Shown here one piece after another: positions 21,478 to 34,183 of a stretch of 64,000 nucleotides of DNA. The notes under the pieces are model-generated. The model did not search any database and was not told the origin of the DNA. It saw only the letters and a program-made list of their open reading frames with translations. The position numbers and the translations under genes were made by a program. Within the stretch, counting starts at the first letter, position 1. Each line of letters begins with the position of its first letter. Origin of the DNA: Alisma plantago-aquatica (taxonomy: Eukaryota; Streptophyta; Magnoliopsida; Alismatales; Alismataceae); assembly GCA_963693085.1 (NCBI GenBank), contig OY856414.1:265529001-265593000 (forward strand), given 5' to 3'.

Positions 21478-22959
21478 GTTACTTTGGATGATATTCCTTG
21501 CCCAATACATGCTCTCTCTTGATTGGTTACCTAACATGTGTATGTTCTTGATAGCTTGGATGGTCCTAGGGTTGAAGGTTTGGCCGATACATGTGGTGAG
21601 TTTGGATAGTATAAGGTCTTGGATGATATAAGTTGAGGGCTGGACGATATAGTACTTTAACCATTATAGGGTCCCAAACCCTAGTTGGATGATAGGATAC
21701 CTTGGGCGCCATGGCAACGTTTGATGGATGGTAGTAGTGTACCATGGGCGGTATGAGAGTTCCATGGACATCATGATGTGATGACCAAGGGGTGCCTATT
21801 GGGCGATATAGTTGTGGCTTTGGGCGACATGATTTGATGGTTGTCAGGTATGAACCCTAACTCTAGAAGGGTTATAAGGGGGTCTTGGCCAAAAAGGGTT
21901 GTTGTGATGATCATATGCTGACCGATATACTCTTGGTCCATGGATGCACAACACATCATTAGGTCTAAGTCTGGTCGTTATCCCCTTTGTGCATGGGTGC
22001 ATGTCATGCTTGAGGCCGACAGCTTTGGGTGAGGGTTAGTACCCTACCCGATACACCTTTGGTGAGGGTTTGTGGTCGCTTCCTAGTATTGGTGAGGATA
22101 GGTGACACTTCTAGTGAGGTTTGTGCCCTAACCCGATAACCCTAAAAGTTATCTTGAGATGCATAACGTCAATGTAATACCTTGTTACCTTTGGCTTGTA
22201 CCTTTGATCAAAATGGTGATACATGATGAATAAGTTGTGAAGCCTTAGTATGGGGGTTACCTATGGTTGATGATAGGTGAACCATGGTGTATGATCCTTA
22301 AAGATGAATCTTGAGGGATGGTGTGTGTGATGATATGAGGCTTAGGGTATGGTGGATACCCATGCTATGATAACAGTAATTAGTATTGTTTAATACACCA
22401 TCTATGACTTTATGCTTCATATGTTCATAAAAGTGGATGATTGCTCCAAACCTTAATCCTAACAACATGGTAATCATGATATTCTCTGTAAATATTATTT
22501 TTGGTGATTAAGTTATCTCTTTGTTATACTCTCTAACCATGTAGGTACTATCAATTGGATTCATAGCCAGGTAAGAGCTATGATGATTATATGATTATGT
22601 GCTTTGTCTTGCATTTAGTATATGCAACATCTAAGTAATGATAATGTGCCTTGTTGATGAGATAACATGTAACATTAGTATGATGAGGAAGGTTTAATAA
22701 CCTAATAAAGGTTGAGTGCCTGAATGGGGTGTTATCCTCTATTGATAACATGATGGATTGATATCCCATGATGATGATGATGCCTTGAGGGGTAATGGTA
22801 TTATGTAATGAACCGAGGACTGATATACCATTATGATGTATGATGATGAAAGGGATTCATGTCCTATGGAAATAAGATGATTATTGAGGGCTATGAGAAT
22901 AGCAATAGCAGTATAATACCAAAGTAATGAAATCTAATGTTGTTCATTTTTTATATATG
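21478..22959. other. Unassigned spacer between two inverted Athila elements
   Basis: This 1.5-kb stretch has no supported ORF. The first half is peppered with words such as GGGCGATATAG, CCGATACA and GGACGATATAG at irregular 25-60-bp spacing. The second half is AT-rich with ATGATG runs (near 22767-22850). It has no partner in the window and may be an older element or the original target DNA. Confidence 0.5.
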
Positions 22960-24479
22960 TGACGTGATTAAACCGTGCGTAAAATGCAAGTGCACGCGTA
23001 AATGTAATATAGGCCTATGTGAGGCCCGAGTCGAACTCAGGGAATGTAATTTCGGTAGACTACTACTAACTACTTGCAATCAGCTAGACTGAATATAAAA
23101 GTTTGAGAGTTATTTTGAAAAAGAAAAAAAAACAAAAGAAAACAAAGCAATCGATTAAATGGTTGGTTTAATCAATTAAAATGTGATCTTCAGGATTGCG
23201 GTTTCACCATGGATTCTCATTGTACTAATTCCTACATAATTATCACAACTCATCTCCCATTCTGGGTAGTGTCCTATGAATAGAATTGTTCGCTTCTGCA
23301 ATACAATTCACTACCTTAATTTAGATTGGTTCCCCGTCAATAGTAACCTATACTCTAAATTAGGTGCATGAAAACATATCTCTAGGTTTCCACTATTAAC
23401 CCTACATCGCCTTTTCCAAAGGATTTATAAGTTAATGTGATTATTGCATCTTTTCAACCGTTAATTCTTTGTTAAAAGCAATTAAAGGTATTAAATTACC
23501 ATTATGGTGATCAAGCACAATGATAGAATTGAGAAAACAATATCATACCATGGATTTGAGAGACAAATTATGGTTAACTATGTAAATAGTGTCATACAAC
23601 GATTATCCGGGCTACTCCCGGTCCTAAAGTCAAAGGGGATTAGCCCTGCATGTTCATCTCAATGAGAAACATGATGAAAGGAGAAGAAAACATAGGGGAA
23701 ACGTGGATGGAGATGGTGTAACCCCTGAATGAAGGAGAGCCGGATGATCCTTGGCACAGGATGGGCGTTCTGCTGCCTTCCGGCGGTAAAAAAGTCCATC
23801 TGCAGCTCTGGAGATATTCAGGGCGTAGTTCTGGTCTCCATTCTTCATCCTCTCCTCTTCTAAGACTTGTGTGGCGGCTAATGACATGATGGTATGCCTT
23901 GGGCCATCTTTTCTTGGTATAGGGATCACTTACAGCCGCCAAAAAATCACGGTCATTCGTTTAGATTTGATCTATAGAACTTCCTGATCTGACGGCGTCG
24001 ATACCATCGATGGCGAGTCAATGGTATCATCCCGCTATAGTAGCAGCGGCCCTTTCCTTTTTTGGGGGTTTGCTCTAACATCATGTCAATACTATCGACA
24101 ACCTACGTCGATGGTATCAATGTGTGGATGTTTGGCTCGCAGAAGACATCTCGCTACCATCGAATTCTGGGTCGATGGTATCGACCCATTCTGCTCTTTT
24201 CAGCTACCTCACTGTGGCCGTCTCGATAGTATCGACAGCCGCTGATGGTATCGACGGCTGCATATATGCGAATTGCCTGAAATTCAAAGATAAACTCAAC
24301 TCAACTCTGAGAAATATGATCATTTATACCAAATAAGATAAAACAAGGTAAATTTGATGCATAACGAGATTATAGGCTGAAGGAAATGAATCACACGATA
24401 TTAACCATGAAAATGACCAATAAATGCATAAAATGCATATGAAACTAGCCTATAAAAGTGACTTAAAATCCTCGCATCA
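22960..24479 (-). repeat. Athila LTR 1 (3' LTR of unit A, 1,520 bp)
   Basis: Read on the minus strand it starts TGATGCGAGGATTTTAAG and ends GTCACGTCA-like. The PPT complement (ACTCCCCTAAGCTT) begins at 24480. The bases before its outer end are atatg (22955-22959). Hairpins lie at 23998-24256. Two overlapping short reading frames at 23640-23942 are not supported as genes. Confidence 0.9.
23998..24256 (-). repeat. TCGAT-RSTATCGA hairpin array in Athila LTR 1 (4 hairpins)
   Basis: Four arm pairs of the type TCGATACCATCGA/TCGATGGTATCGA lie within 260 bp. Corresponding arrays lie at 35230-35496 and 47472-47722 in the other LTRs. They sit 220-480 bp from the 5' end of the LTR, in presumed U3. Confidence 0.88.
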
Positions 24480-26103
24480 AACTCCCCTAAGCTTGAACTT
24501 TGCTCGTCCTCGAGCAACAAAACTACAGACTATAATTTTGAGGGTCAAATAAAGAACATATTAGCAAAAAAAGACATCTCAAAATGATTCCCTCCTGTAA
24601 GGCACATATCGGCCCTCACTGACCACAGAACGGTAACTACCCTAAATATGACAATAATTGTCCATGAGAGAAGCCCACCCCAAGACCAATGAACACTTAT
24701 CAAATAAGGCAGCTGATATAATAAATTCCTCTAGTTCAGGCTTGGTGCCTCTTTTGATCTCCTATCTAAGTTGCTCATATGCTAACTACCATCTACATGG
24801 AAACAGATCTCCTTTTATGCAAGAATGAGGAGATAATCATGGGTGGCCTACCATTTTGAGCAACGGGTGGATGGAATGGGCGACTATGGAAGAAGAGGAA
24901 GCACAATATAGTTTAACATGTAAAAACAATAAAAATGACTTAAATGATGCATATGCGTATGGAAATGACCTAATGCCTACATTTTAGGTGGAATGATGCT
25001 TTCTCTACTATTCTGTCTCAATGTGAGATGGAATGTCTACAAAACTACATCATGTGCTTATTCTTTTTAATAATAAGGTGAAACAATTTCATTTCTCCCT
25101 CTAATTTCTGCTTAAACAAATTCTCTTTTTTTAAGCCCTTCTTCTTCTCAATTTTGACTAGAGAAACATTTACAATATATATATTTTTTAGGCTTATTTT
25201 CACATAACTACCACAATTGGTGCATTACAATTTACTTCTCAGAGAGTATAGAACAAGTTCCCCGCATTTCTTATTTTTTAGAATAAGTAAGGCACATAAT
25301 GTTCTATATGCTCAAGAGTATGCAAAATGCAACTACATGAAAGTAATTATGAAACTACAATGGCATGTACTTGAGAATGTGTGCATGCATGACTAGTCTA
25401 CAAATCTCTTTTCATTTTTCATTACTTTATGCAAAATCTAGCTATAATGCAATCCTACCTAAATGGCATGCAATCAAAAGATGAAAACTGTAATGTTCTC
25501 CCAGTCCTTATGGTGGAGTTTGAATGAAATGAGGTGGATAGATCACAAGACTAATTGACAGAACCATTGGAAAAGATTATATGTCCCTCCTTACTGACAT
25601 GTGTACCAATCAATCAACGGGTTTCACTCTCTCACTTATGATTAAAGTCTCATTACCGTTTGGTCAGTTTAGGCTCAACATCCAATTCCATCCACATTTC
25701 TTGAATCATTCAGATGTACAGTTATGATCATATGTTTTAAAGTTGACCTACCCAATTATTTTCATAAGTTATGTGCTCAATTTCAAACAAGGCAAGTTTA
25801 CAATTTCTTGAAAAATATTTTAAATTAATGCTCAAATTTCAAATTTCCCCCATATGACAAACATAGAGATGACATGCATTTATATTAGACATCCACAGAT
25901 TACACTAGATAGACTGTGGATCCTAGAAAGTTGTAAACAATAAGCAATACTAAAAAAACTACAAAAAGCTAAGAAAAATACTAAAAGAAAAGAAAATAAA
26001 AATAAAAACTAAGATAGAAACTGTTCTATCTCCCCCCCAAGCTTGAATTCGACTATGGCCTCATAGTCAAGAACAAACTCAGATGGTGCAACAGTGATAC
26101 CCT
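24480..26103 (-). other. Unit A non-coding region between env-position ORF and 3' LTR
   Basis: This 1.6-kb AT-rich stretch is homologous to 1-1301 (reverse), 36560-38209 and 47946-49565. It starts with the PPT complement and shows no ORF. Conservation of length among copies suggests a real 3' UTR or packaging region rather than filler; that is inference. Confidence 0.75.
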
Positions 26104-27652
26104 CTATTGCTCAGGTGGCAGAAAAGGCGGGTATTGCTAGGTATGGGGGTTCCAATTTGGATATTTCCCCTGAAAGCTCGGATCATAAGGTGGCATGGGT
26201 GGTGGTTGTAGATATCCCCCGAAGTAGCCTTGGAACCAGTAATGATCATAGAAAGGCTGATGTTGCTACTCTATCCTCTCCATCCGATCGTAGACCTACT
26301 GCTGGTTGGCGAATAGCTGGTGTTCATTCTCAAAGATAGCTTGCTGATTTTCATACAGCCTATTCTGCATATCCTGGATCCCTACAAAAGATGTCTGTTG
26401 GGACTGCTACATGGTATGCTTGGACTCCTGGATAGACTGGAGCATGATATGCATCCCCTGCATAGAATTGGGGTCATCTCCGTCATGGGAGGGCTATGGT
26501 GGCGATGGCTGGGAAGATGATGAAGCTCCTGGGTAGAAGTGTGGACGCTTCCTCAGGGCTACTCATAATCGAAGAGGTGTGAAAGACTCCTCTTCCTCCT
26601 CATCATCGTTGCCTACATCGTCATCGTCTCCCGCGTCCTCTTCTTCCTTTGAATCCTCAATGGCAATGATAGGCCACCGGAAGTGTTGGCCTGGTTGGAG
26701 GTTGAAGATGGGGTCTGGCACTACGCACTCCTGATACTCCTTATTAATGTGGCACTGAGCATATACCACACCATCGTGGAGTGTAAGAAGATTGGAGCGG
26801 TGGAAATGGGTAAGATTGACAGGGTTCTTGTTGACCAGTGGAGGGAGTGTGGACAAGTCTAGCCCAAGGTAGAGGGCTAGTGGTGTGATAAGCCCCCCAA
26901 AATGCACCCCAGTTTAGCTTTTCCCTTTTCAGCAGCTTGTAGAGGACAAATAGGTTTGTCTCCTGGAACTTGCTCAATGATAGTTCGCCACGAGAAAAGA
27001 AAGTAATACATAGCATACGGTGAGGAACCCGCACGAACGGGTGCTCAAAGTCACCGACGGCTACATTGTGGTAGCTAAGCATCTTGCTTGTCGGCACAGT
27101 CACAAACTGCGAGAACATCTCATCATAGTTGGCCCGATTGTCCGACCATCTATACTACTCGGGTGAATGCCACCAGTTGTAGACTGAGTTGAACTGTTCG
27201 AGCGTGATGGTATAATTGCAGTTGAACAGCCGGAAGGAGACTCGGCCCTTGATACATTCACAGTCGGTGGCGATGAGGTTGTTGGGCACGACACAAATGT
27301 CGAGAGATGCCATGAACTCTACCACGAGTTCTTTGTATGTCAGCCACTCACCAAATAAAGGATGGCCCTCAACGTGATAGGGAATTTGTTCCTCACTCGG
27401 TAACAACCTCCCAACTTGGCCATGGAGGACAAAGTTGAGGTTGTCCTCAAAACCTAGGTCTCAGATCATGGCCCGATCAACATAACGAGTGGGCTCAATT
27501 GGTCACTTCATTAACTCATCGTAGATCTTCTTCACGTCCGCTGAGGGATGTACAAGCCTTGGACGGGGAATGGACTCCGGCGGTGGTGGTACGAATGTCT
27601 TGATCTCCATTGAATAAGCGCATGAGGAAGATGATGCTCCATCCCTCACCAT
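26104..27652 (-). pseudogene. Athila env-position ORF (ATHILA ORF-1-like), unit A, broken
   Basis: The start ATG is 27650-27652; the aligned stop is 26104-26106. Conserved blocks include EEQIPYHVEGHPLFGEW, ASLDICVVPNDLI, GRVSFRLFN and YNWWHSPE, then DYDEMFSQFVT, ISIEDS-like acidic EEEDAGDDDDVGNDDEEEEE and a Gln/Tyr/Pro-rich tail. The pattern fits the ATHILA ORF-1 and putative plant transposon protein families found between integrase and 3' LTR in Athila. No signal peptide or membrane helix is visible, so an envelope role is not supported. A deletion of about 70 bp near 26901, an amber codon in the tail and several frameshifts inactivate it. A TATA box lies about 200 bp upstream. Confidence 0.7.
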
Positions 27653-27849
27653 GATGAACAAAGAAAAGATAGAGAAAAAGAGCTCGGTGAAGGTCGGAGA
27701 AGATGATCCCCGCAGTCGATGATGAACTCGGGGAATATGTGTAGCTCATCGAATGCTCGGTGAAGGTCTCTATCTGCTCATCAATGCTCAATGTCGAGGT
27801 TGAGGAAGAATACTCTGAAGGTGTGAAGAGAAATGAAATACAACCCTTC

Positions 27850-27857
27850 CTTTTATA
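27850..27857 (-). promoter_or_regulatory. TATA box before the unit A env-position ORF
   Basis: TATAAAAG on the minus strand, followed by GAAGGG. It is conserved in B (40012-40019) and C (51367-51374) at the same distance of about 200 bp from the start codon. Confidence 0.6.
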
Positions 27858-27884
27858 GCTGAGGTCGGTGCCCTTGGTACCCCA

Positions 27885-28444
27885 TTGATACCATCGACAA
27901 GGGTCGATGGTATTAACACATGTAGCACAATATGTTCCTTCGCTGGCATCGACACTCGTCGATTGCTGGATGTGGGGCCCCGGATCGGTGACGTGTTGAT
28001 ACTATCGACAAGGGTTGATGGTATTGACCCGTCCAATGGATCGACCTCCAGATTTGGCACGCTTCATTGATGGCGTCTTGCGGATTGCTGACGTGTCGCA
28101 TCGATACCATTGATGAGGTGTTGATGGCATCGACTTCTGTATGCATCCATTATCCTCATGAGGCATTCGCGGTAGATTCCCCTGAAGCTATGTCGCTACC
28201 ATCGACATGGACATCGATAGCATCGATATCTCTGCTACCAATTTTTCAAAAAATCTTGAGGGATCTCACGAGCATCGAACATAGTGTCGATACTATCAAC
28301 CTCCTCCAGAATTTGAGGCGATCAACCTGTTAGGTGGTCGATACTATCGACGAGGCCGTCGATAGTATCGACAAAGCAAAATTTTTGTAGTGTCCGCTCT
28401 GCACCCTTTTCGCTACCATCAACACAAGGGTCGATGGTATCGAC
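27885..28444 (-). repeat. Hairpin array upstream of unit A env-position ORF
   Basis: About six arm pairs of TCGATACCATCGAC/GTCGATGGTATCGA type lie over 560 bp, just upstream of the internal TATA box and downstream of integrase. Several arms carry single changes. Small ORFs on both strands here are produced by the repeat words and are not genes. Confidence 0.88.
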
Positions 28445-28632
28445 ACCCAAGAAGTCTTGCACACTTAAAAAACATATCAGGGAATCATTTTTACAACCCT
28501 CAGTACTAAATTAATGAAAAATACTTCAAAAATATGAAAAATTAACTAAATTAAAATACAATTACCAATGGTTGGGTTGCCTCCCAACAAGAACCATGCT
28601 TTAACGTTTTAGGCTAGATGAAATCAATTGGT

Positions 28633-29830
28633 TCATTCTTCCTTAAGCGCCATGAGTTTAACCTCATGCACCTTCCTTGTATAGTCCTCCAGATAATAGT
28701 GCTTTAATCTTTGACCATTTACTAAGATGTTCTATCACCATCCTTAACCATGATAGCACCATGGGGTCGCACCTCCTCTACCACAAATGGTCCACTCTAA
28801 TAGGATCACAATTTTCCAGGATGCAACTTTAACCTTCAATTGAACAAAAGCACCCTCTCACCCTTTTTGAACACTCGCAGCTGAATGTAGCGATCATGGA
28901 TTTGCTTTGTCTGCTCCTTATAGATCATTGAGTTCTCATAGGCATTCATCCTTAACTCGTCTAGCTCATTGAGCTCTAACATTCACTTTCTCACTACCTC
29001 GTCCATGCTCAAATTCAATTTCCTTAGCGCCCAGTGCGCTTTGTGCTCCAATTCTATTGGAAAATGGCAGGCCCAACCGTACACCAACCTAAAAGGCATA
29101 GTGCCTATAGGTGTTTTAAATGTGGTCATGTATGCCCATAGTGCATCCGGTAGCAACGCACTCCAATTCATCCTTGACGAGGCCACTGTGCTCTCTAGGA
29201 TCTTCTTAATCTCTTTGTTTGACACTTCCACCTGACCTTGTGTTTGCGGGTGATATGGGGTACCTACATTGTGCTTGACCCCGTATTTTCTCAATAATGC
29301 AGCGAATTTCTGATTCGTGAAGTGGGTGCCCCCATCGCTGAAGATCATCCGTGGTACACGAAACCTGCAGAAAATATGATCCTTCACGAACCTGCACACT
29401 ACTGCAGCGTCATTAGTCCTTGTGGGTATTGCCTCTACCCACTTCGATACATAATCAAAAGAAAGCAAGATATATAAATTAGAATTAGAGGATACAAAGG
29501 GTCCCATGAAGTCAATACCCTACAAATCAAATACCTCAACTTCTTGAAATACATTGAGGGGAATCTCTTGCTGTTTTGAGATATTACCTGCCCTTTGACA
29601 AGAATCACACCGCCTCACATAGTCATAGGCGTCTCTAAAAAGTGTAGGCCAGTAAAGGCCACTCTCTAGCACTTTGGCCTCCATCCTTGCACTCGCATGA
29701 TGACCGCCGATGGGTAGTGTATGACAGTGACTAAGCACACTATCATATTCATTTTCCGGTACACACTTGTGCAAGATTCCATCCCTACATTATCTCAACA
29801 AAATAGGGTCATACCAAAAATAATATCTCA
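28633..29830 (-). pseudogene. int: Athila integrase, unit A, broken
   Basis: The zinc-binding block is present: HCHTLPIGGHH, then CDSCQRAGNIS (about 29590-29740). The catalytic core shows DFMGPF, SDGGTHF and GQVEVSNKEIKKILE, giving the D, D and E of a DDE integrase. An in-frame TAG (29520-29522) replaces the Trp codon that unit B keeps (FDLWGID). A TGA (28983-28985) replaces the Arg codon of the same place in B. Both are C-to-T type changes. The C-terminal part after 28983 has further frame breaks. In an active element the enzyme inserts the cDNA. Confidence 0.85.
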
Positions 29831-31722
29831 AAGAATGGAAAAACCTTTTTTCTCTTGATAAGTCCAATCATCCGGGATTTCCTTACATGCAAGGTAATTG
29901 ACAATATGCAAAAACCAAGGATCCGTAGATTGAATTGAAAGAATTTGCTTATCCGGAAATGTCTCGGTAATGGGTATGTTAGTATCCCTCTCATTAACCT
30001 GCTCTAACCGAGATAAGTGGTCTGCAACCACATTCTCAATGTCCGCCTTATCCTTAATTTCAATGTTGAATCCTTGCAATAATAAGATCCACCTAATCAA
30101 TCTAGGTTTAGCATCTTTCTTCTCCATTAAGTATTTTATGGCGGCAATATCAGTCCACACCACAACCTTAGAACCCACTAAATATTGCCTAAATTTTTCA
30201 AAAGTGAAAACCACAGCAAGAAATTCTTTCTCAGTAGTTGTGTAATTTAGTTGGGCATCATTTAAAGTTTTAGACGCATAAAAAATCATTGTAGGTTTGT
30301 TCTCAAGATGCTACCCAAGAACAGCCCCTATGGCAAAATCTGATGTATCACACATAAGTTCGAAGGGCTTAGTCCAATTCCGTGTTTGAACAACCGGCAC
30401 AGAAATCAATTTTTCCTTATGTACCTCAAAAGCATGCAGACATTTTTCATTAAAATCAAAAATTGCATCTTTCTCAAGCAATTTTGATAGCGGCTTAGCT
30501 ATTTTGAAAAGTCCTTGATAAACCGGCGATAAAACCCGGTGTGACCAAGGAAACTTCGCACCCCTTTCACCATATTCGGTGGAGGTAGTTTGGAAATAAC
30601 CTCAATCTTTACTGGATCCACCTCCAGTCCCTTGCAGGACACCTTGTGTCCTAGCACTATGCCTTCATTTACCATTATATGGCACTTTTCCCAATTGAGG
30701 ACTAAATGTGTGTCCTCACATCTCTGCAACACTTTATCAAGATTTTGCATACATTCGTCAAATGATGCACCGTAGACAGAAAAGTCATCCATAAAAACCT
30801 CTAAACAACGATCCACCATATTAGAGAAAATAGCAAGTATGCAGCGCTAAAAAGTGGACGGTGTGTTGCACAAACCAAAAGGCATGTAGTAGTAAGCGAA
30901 AGTTCTGTAAGGACAAGTGAAGGTTGACTTCTCTTGATCCTTGGGATCAATGGAAATCTGATTATATCCGAAATAGCCGTCTAAAAAGCAAAAATGAGAG
31001 CGGCTAGCCAATCGCTCTAAAATTTGATCAATGAATGGGAGAGGAAAATGATCTTTCAAAGTAGCAGAGTTTAGACGGTGGTAATCAATACAAACACGCC
31101 ATGATGTTACCAATCGGGTGGAGACCGGTTCATTCAACATATTCTGAGTGACAGTGATTCCCCCCTTTTTAGGGACTACCTGTGTGGGGCTTACCCATGT
31201 CGAATATGAAATAGCATAAATGATGCCCGCCGAAAGAAGCTTGATCGCCTCCTTCTTGACGACCTCCATCATGCTAGGATTGAGTCGACATTGTGGCTGA
31301 ATCACTGGCTTGGCTCCTTCTACAACCCGAATCTTGTACTGGCATAGAGTAGGGGAGATCCCCTTGATGTCAGAAACGGACCACCCAAATGCACCATGGT
31401 GGTTCTTCAACACAATTATCAACTGTGCTTCCTCATCGACACTCAGATATGTCGATATGATCACCGAAAGCTTCTCATTATCCACCAAGAAGACATACTT
31501 TAAGTGGGGGGGCAGCAGCTTAAGTTCCAACTCAGGTGGGCTGACCAAAGAAGATTGAATCAGTGGTGGAAGCGGACCCAAATCTTCATAGTGCTTGGCG
31601 TAATAGCAAGGAAGCACTTGAAGCATCTTTACACATTCTTGTAATGAGGTGCTTCTCATCCAATCTTCCATTAAGTTGAAAATACATGCCTCAAGGGGCA
31701 GTTGCGAGTATGAGTCAAACAT
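29831..31722 (-). pseudogene. pol: Athila reverse transcriptase-RNase H, unit A, broken
   Basis: RT blocks run in order: VPKKGG, RVCIDYHRLNSATLKDHFPLPF, FLDGYFGYNQI with the first catalytic Asp, MPFGLCNTP, and FMDDFSVYG with the two Asp of the active site. The FMDD form is typical of Athila. RNase H follows, with [28 protein letters not shown] and VVADHLSRL. An amber codon at 30847-30849 replaces the Gln codon after NTPSTF, a one-base deletion near 30500 shifts the frame after FIKDFSK, and a further amber at 30311-30313 (LG*) is shared with unit B. It cannot give a functional enzyme. Confidence 0.87.
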
Positions 31723-31941
31723 GGAGACTACTATAGCTTCATCCTCAGTAGACGGTGAAACTTCTTATTCTTTATCGTCGGGATAACCCACTGCTTTCAC
31801 AAGAGAAATCACCTCTGTCTGCTCAATGATGTCCATAGCAATTGTTCCCTTATCTACCTTCGTCATGACGTGAGCCATATCAAGAAACGGCTTCCCTAGA
31901 CAAAGAGAGATGTGGTGCTCAAATTTCTTTATTTTATGACA

Positions 31942-32400
31942 TTATTTGTTTGTTTGTGACTGCTTTGGATTTGGTGGCATGAGTATTTCAAATCTGTCAT
32001 CAGCTATACCCATTGTCAACCAGCCTCTACCCATCTCCAGTATCATGTCATAAGTGGTTTGAAAGGGTCTTCCTAAAAGTAGCTCATTCCCTGGTTCATC
32101 TTGCATCTCCATAACAACAAAATCACTCGGTAACACAAACCTATCAACCTTTACTAAGACATCCTCGCAAATACCATACGGCCTCACCACAGAATTGTCT
32201 GCCAGTTGAATTGTCATATTGCTCTGTTGAGATTCTTTTAGCCCAAGCTTTTTGAATGTAGATAGGGGCATCAAGTTGATACTTTCCCCGAAATCACATA
32301 GTGCCTCACCAATTTTTACTTTTCCAATATAGAAGGAGATTTTGAAGCATCCCGGATCTTGTCTCTTTGGTGGCAGTTTACTCAGAATGAAGGCGTTGAC
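31942..32400 (-). pseudogene. Athila aspartic protease region, unit A
   Basis: A CD-F-G-ESINLMPLSTFKKLGL reading crosses 32250-32300, corresponding to the catalytic Asp-x-Gly motif of retroviral-type proteases; unit B has CDYGASINLMPL. Downstream, ELLLGRPFQTTYDMI matches the flap and C-terminal LLGRPF block. In unit A the Ala of the motif is Glu, and frames break on both sides. Confidence 0.72.
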
Positions 32401-34008
32401 CTACTCCTTAAGCACTACACCTCTGTATCAGGTATCTTCCTCTTCTTGGTAATTATGTCTTTTAAGAATTCACCATATGAGGGTATCTACTCAATCGCCT
32501 CCAACAAGGGAATATTAACATAAAGTTTTCTAAAACTGTCCAAAAATTCTTGAACTGTGCATCCACTTTCTTGGCTATGAGACTGTTGGGGTAAAGGACG
32601 GGGACGATCTGTGCCCTCTGATGTGGTGGCACATATGGCATCATATTATCCTTCTCCTTTTCTATAATAGGCTCCTCTGTGGCCTTCCCTCCTTCATCTT
32701 CCACTGTCTCTACCACTTCAGTATCCTCTACAGTCTCACCTTGATCTTTTGGTTGTGGGGTGCTCAGTTCATCAGCCCTAGGGTTTAAAAGTTTCTTTCC
32801 ACTCCTCAGTAGAATGGCTTTAGCCTGGTGGTTCCCTCCTAGAACATTTGTATTTCTTGGAAAACCTTGCACTGTGGGCTTCTTCAGGCTTGCTATTTCA
32901 ACTTCCATCTATGTTATAGATGTATCAAGAGTTTGCCCAAATTGGTTCATAAATTCTCCTTGTTGCTTGATGTGTTGGACAAACGTGCTCATTAGCTCTT
33001 GATTCTGCTTTATCACCTGATTGAGCAACTAGTTGCTCTTTTCCTCTGCCGTGGGCTATGGCTTAGCATCAGGATCCTACAGGAAATTATTTGGATCCTT
33101 CCATAAAAACTTTTTGTCCTTCCTCTAAGAATAGTCATTATTTCTGTACCCCTGTTGCTGGCGCATGAATTTCACTTGTGCTTCATCATCAGATCCTCCA
33201 TCTTCTTGTGCTAGAAGTCTCTTTGCAATCAAGTCCATCTTGTCATTCAGTTCTTTAATATCTTTTGCATCCCCTACATCTCTAACTTGTTCCGATGCAT
33301 CTCTATCACCCCAGGACTGTTTCTTAGCCATGTTCTTCAAGATCTCCCAACACCTTGTGTTTGTGTTGTTCAAGAAGAAACATAAGCCTACTGAATCTAA
33401 GTTGCTTCTGTCATGCTCATTGAGAGCAAAGTAGAAAATTTTTACTTGTTTTTCCTTTTCCAGCCCATGATGTGGGAACCTCCTCAGCATGATCTAGAAG
33501 CATTCCCACGTCTCAGAATAGGTTTCTCCCACCTTTTGGCTAAAATTGTGAATTTTCCTCACTAGGTCATTGGTCTTCTCAGGTGGGAAAATCGCTCAAA
33601 AAAGACCTCAATCAATTGATCCCAAGTCTCAATGATTTCATCATTAAGGTTGTGCAACCATTCTCATGCATTTCCTGTGAGAGAGCTGGGAAATAACTTC
33701 AAGTAGAGTGCCTCCTATGGAAACTTGTAAATCTTTAACATGTCACAGTTTTCCACAAATGTGCTAATGTGAGCAACATGATCTTCATTCTTCAACCCAT
33801 GAAATGCTTGAGACATGACTAGATTTATCAATGTCGGATCAATCTTATATGTGGGAATGTTGATCTTCTCCCATATAGTCTTTTCTTCAGCCATTTCTTT
33901 AGGTTCTTGTTCAAATTCCTTAAGTGGTGAATTTGTCAACTCAACTCCTTCACCTACTGGTGGAATTATTGGTAATTCTGCGTAGTCTGTGCTACGCGTC
34001 TTTACCAT
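32401..34008 (-). pseudogene. gag: Athila gag, unit A, broken
   Basis: It begins MVKTRSTDYAELP (ATG 34006-34008). The capsid-type region includes LTGNA, EWLHNL, HHGLEKEKQVKIFYFALNEHDRSNLDS and later MPYVPPHQRAQIVP. Frame breaks: an amber at 33715-33717 after YKFP, a TGA at 33664-33666 in place of the Arg codon of LTGNAREWLHNL, an amber near 33075 (NFL*DP) and another near 32400 (KE*VNAF). Three of these ambers are shared with unit B. A deletion of about 40 bp near 32925 is private to A. The protein would form the particle core. Confidence 0.83.
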
Positions 34009-34165
34009 CAACTAGCACCTAAAAAGATGGAAATTATTTCAGTTTAGTGTTTAAAAAGGAATAAGTAATTAAAAGATGTAAAATTAAATTTCAAATTTTA
34101 AGAATTATATGAAAAAGTGGCCTAGTGTGGCCGCTCGCAGCACTCGTAGTGCTGAAAATCACCGT

Positions 34166-34183
34166 TCCCCAGCAACAGTGCCA
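34166..34183 (-). other. Degraded tRNA-Asp primer binding site, unit A
   Basis: On the minus strand it reads TGGCACTGTTGCTGGGGA, two changes away from the unit B site. It lies six bases inside the LTR end. Confidence 0.85.

Noticed and set aside
26104..27652. Envelope glycoprotein in Athila
   Set aside because: The position is env-like, but no signal peptide, cleavage site or transmembrane helix is visible in any of the three copies or in the copia-like counterpart.
27788..28333. Small proteins with repeated VDGID or STLVDSI words on both strands
   Set aside because: They are translations of the palindromic DNA repeat, appear on both strands, and recur in A, B and C with different breaks.
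27885..28444. A CRISPR-like array of short repeats
   Set aside because: The repeats are inverted pairs with tiny irregular loops and variable spacing, there are no unique constant-length spacers, and the context is a plant retrotransposon.
30590..33434. Plus-strand ORFs within unit A
   Set aside because: They are antisense shadows of RT, protease and gag.
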